Below, piece by piece: positions 62,847 to 64,000 of a stretch of DNA of 64,000 nucleotides. How positions within the stretch are numbered: position 1 is the first letter of the stretch; each line of letters opens with the position of its first letter. The position numbers were made by a program, and so were the translations under genes. The stretch covers positions 1 to 64,000 of the forward strand of contig NZ_BAGD01000104.1 in NCBI RefSeq assembly GCF_000308635.1, read 5' to 3'. The stretch comes from Nocardia otitidiscaviarum NBRC 14405. Its GTDB lineage: Bacteria; Actinomycetota; Actinomycetes; Mycobacteriales; Mycobacteriaceae. A model generated the notes under the pieces. It was not told the DNA's origin. It saw nothing but the letters and a program-made list of their open reading frames with translations, and did not search any database.

Positions 62847-62960
62847 CGCAAACGAGAAAAAGGATCACGAAGGAGTAACGAACAGATCTCGAATGCGGTA
62901 CCGTGATCTCCATTGCATTACCGAGGGCACATCCGGACAGCAATGGAGGGCCATCACACC

Positions 62961-63833
62961 GTGGGACGTCACCGCAAACCGCCGGCCGTCAACGTACGTC
63001 GGCAGTCTGTCATCGCACTCACCGGACTCGTTCCCGCGGGGCTCGCCACCGTAACCGGGGCGGCCGACGGCAGCCTGGCCGACAAGCTGGCAAGCTCTGT
63101 GCAGCAACGGATTTCGCCTGAAGCCGACGATCACCTACCCAGACTGGAGGCGGCCGCCGCACCGGTGGCCGCCGCCCCGGAACTCCTGCTGCGAGAGGCC
63201 AAACAGGCCGCGCCGCCACCACCGCCGCAGGTGCGGACGATCGCGCAGCCCGACGGCCGCGCTCCGGCCGCCGCCCCCACCGGTCCGCTCGATATGCCCG
63301 GCATCGCCGAGGCCGCGTACAAGAACGCGGAACATGTACTGGCGGCGGAGAATCCGACCTGCGGCATGTCGTGGTCCATGCTCGCCGGTATCGGCCGCGT
63401 GGAATCCCGGCACGTTTTCGGCGGCAAGGCCGACGACGGCGGCAACCCGCTCACCCCCGTCTACGGACCGGTGCTGGACGGCAGCCTGTACGGCAACCAC
63501 GTGATCTACGATTCCGACGGCGGCTCCCTGGACGGGCTCCAGGGTTACGACCGCGCGGTCGGTCCCATGCAGTTCCTGCCCGAGACCTGGAAGCACTACG
63601 CGGCCGACGGCAACGGCGACGGTATCGCCGACCCGCAGAACCTCTTCGACGCCACCCTCACCGCGGGCAAATACCTGTGCTCGGGCGGCCTCGACATGCG
63701 GGATCGGGCGCAGCAGACCCGCGCCATCCTCCGGTACAACAACTCCATGGCCTACGTCGCCAACGTGATGGCCTGGCAGGTCGCCTATCAGAGCGGCGTC
63801 GCACCGCAGCCCGCCCAATTGCCGCGCATCTGA
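62961..63833 (+). CDS. Secreted lytic transglycosylase-like protein, paralogue
   Basis: A 290-aa paralogue of the preceding protein. GTG at 62961 gives MGRHRKPPAVNVRRQSVIAL with a signal-like helix. The catalytic Glu is in MLAGIGRVESRHVFGG, and GPMQFLPETWKHYAADGNGD and YLCSGGLDMRDRAQQTRAIL match the neighbour closely. It lacks the long Pro-rich tail. GGAGGG lies 10 bases upstream. The last residues LPRI are echoed by the 24-bp repeats just after the stop. Confidence 0.87.
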   Translation: MGRHRKPPAVNVRRQSVIALTGLVPAGLATVTGAADGSLADKLASSVQQRISPEADDHLPRLEAAAAPVAAAPELLLREAKQAAPPPPPQVRTIAQPDGRAPAAAPTGPLDMPGIAEAAYKNAEHVLAAENPTCGMSWSMLAGIGRVESRHVFGGKADDGGNPLTPVYGPVLDGSLYGNHVIYDSDGGSLDGLQGYDRAVGPMQFLPETWKHYAADGNGDGIADPQNLFDATLTAGKYLCSGGLDMRDRAQQTRAILRYNNSMAYVANVMAWQVAYQSGVAPQPAQLPRI

Positions 63834-63909
63834 GGCCCATCGATGCCACGCATCCGAGGCCCATCGATGCCACGCATCCGAGGCCCATCGATGCCACGCA
63901 TCCGAGGCC
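63832..63909. repeat. 24-bp tandem repeat, 3.25 copies
   Basis: Units at 63832-63855, 63856-63879 and 63880-63903 are identical, with a six-base start of a fourth. The preceding 63821-63831 is a near match to part of the unit. Read in the frame of the upstream gene each unit encodes GPSMPRIR, echoing the LPRI end of that protein. It sits in the short gap before mrp. Confidence 0.85.
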
Positions 63910-63924
63910 AATAGACTGGCGTAC

Positions 63925-64000
63925 ATGCCAGTGGTAACGGAATCGGATGTGCGGGGCGCGCTCGCGAAGGTGGACGACCCGGAGATCCGGAAGCCGATCA
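63925..64000 (+). CDS. mrp: Mrp/ApbC-type Fe-S cluster carrier ATPase, 3'-partial
   Basis: Only the first 25 codons lie in the window: MPVVTESDVRGALAKVDDPE, then IRKPI. This is the DUF59/MIP18 start of Mrp proteins (VDPEIRKPI pattern). The rest, including the P-loop, is outside. Order relative to the transglycosylases and DUF1003 gene matches mycobacterial mrp (Rv1229c). Confidence 0.85.
   Translation, partial: MPVVTESDVRGALAKVDDPEIRKPI

Noticed and set aside
63832..63909. CRISPR array
   Set aside because: The units are directly adjacent 24-bp repeats without spacers and no cas gene is present.

Overview
The window is high-GC actinobacterial DNA and most likely comes from Nocardia or a close relative in the Mycobacteriales. 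The evidence is the multifunctional 2-oxoglutarate decarboxylase/dehydrogenase Kgd (1246 aa, near-colinear with the mycobacterial protein), a FadD15-like acyl-CoA synthetase, a MymA/SadH/LipR-like cluster, an Hrp1-like CBS protein, an Rv0194-like fused ABC exporter, and a block (CorA, SUFU-domain protein, stress protein, MgtE-N/CBS protein, DUF1003 protein, secreted transglycosylases, Mrp) that resembles the mycobacterial mrp-corA neighbourhood. I saw no insertion sequence, prophage, rRNA or CRISPR array. One tRNA (Gln, anticodon TTG) is present.

Layout. 1-5.4 kb: the 3' part of a large SF1 helicase-like protein, a D-threonine-aldolase-like PLP enzyme, a TetR-like protein without its DNA-binding domain, and a PtpB-like phosphatase followed at once by tRNA-Gln. 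5.7-10.6 kb: a C-terminally short acyl-CoA ligase, an enoyl-CoA hydratase, a glutathionyl-hydroquinone-reductase-like protein, and a coupled AraC/VOC pair. 11-18.1 kb: a putative export operon, then a very large ABC exporter ORF whose linker contains a small antisense membrane-protein ORF. 18.2-22.8 kb: kgd and an intact VapBC module. 22.8-31.2 kb: a diguanylate cyclase, a divergent epoxide hydrolase/WYL pair, a PadR-MFS efflux operon, a Uma2 nuclease and a membrane-anchored sulfite-oxidase-fold protein.

31.3-38.4 kb: a CGNR regulator divergent from alpha/beta hydrolases, small membrane and secreted proteins, a TetR-controlled oxidoreductase/membrane-protein operon, and a decayed vapC behind an intact vapB. 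38.4-44.4 kb: a FadD15-like ligase and a Baeyer-Villiger monooxygenase - SDR - lipase operon divergent from a TetR gene. 44.4-50 kb: an Hrp1-like protein and an osmoprotectant ABC transporter with a second divergent lipoprotein. 50-57 kb: malic enzyme, an FAD oxidoreductase, a MarR/membrane-protein divergon, PHP phosphatase and CorA. 57.3-64 kb: the corA-to-mrp block, ending in the first 25 codons of mrp.

The region is a mix of housekeeping carbon and magnesium metabolism (Kgd, malic enzyme, CorA, MgtE-N, Mrp) and accessory detoxification and lipid modules, each with its own local regulator. Several divergent pairs carry perfect or near-perfect inverted repeats between the start codons, which I read as operators. 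Signs of gene decay are spread through it: a dead vapC, a possible frameshifted gene at 13.5-13.9 kb, a short ANL ligase beside the tRNA, a duplicated VOC fragment and a possible thioesterase tail.
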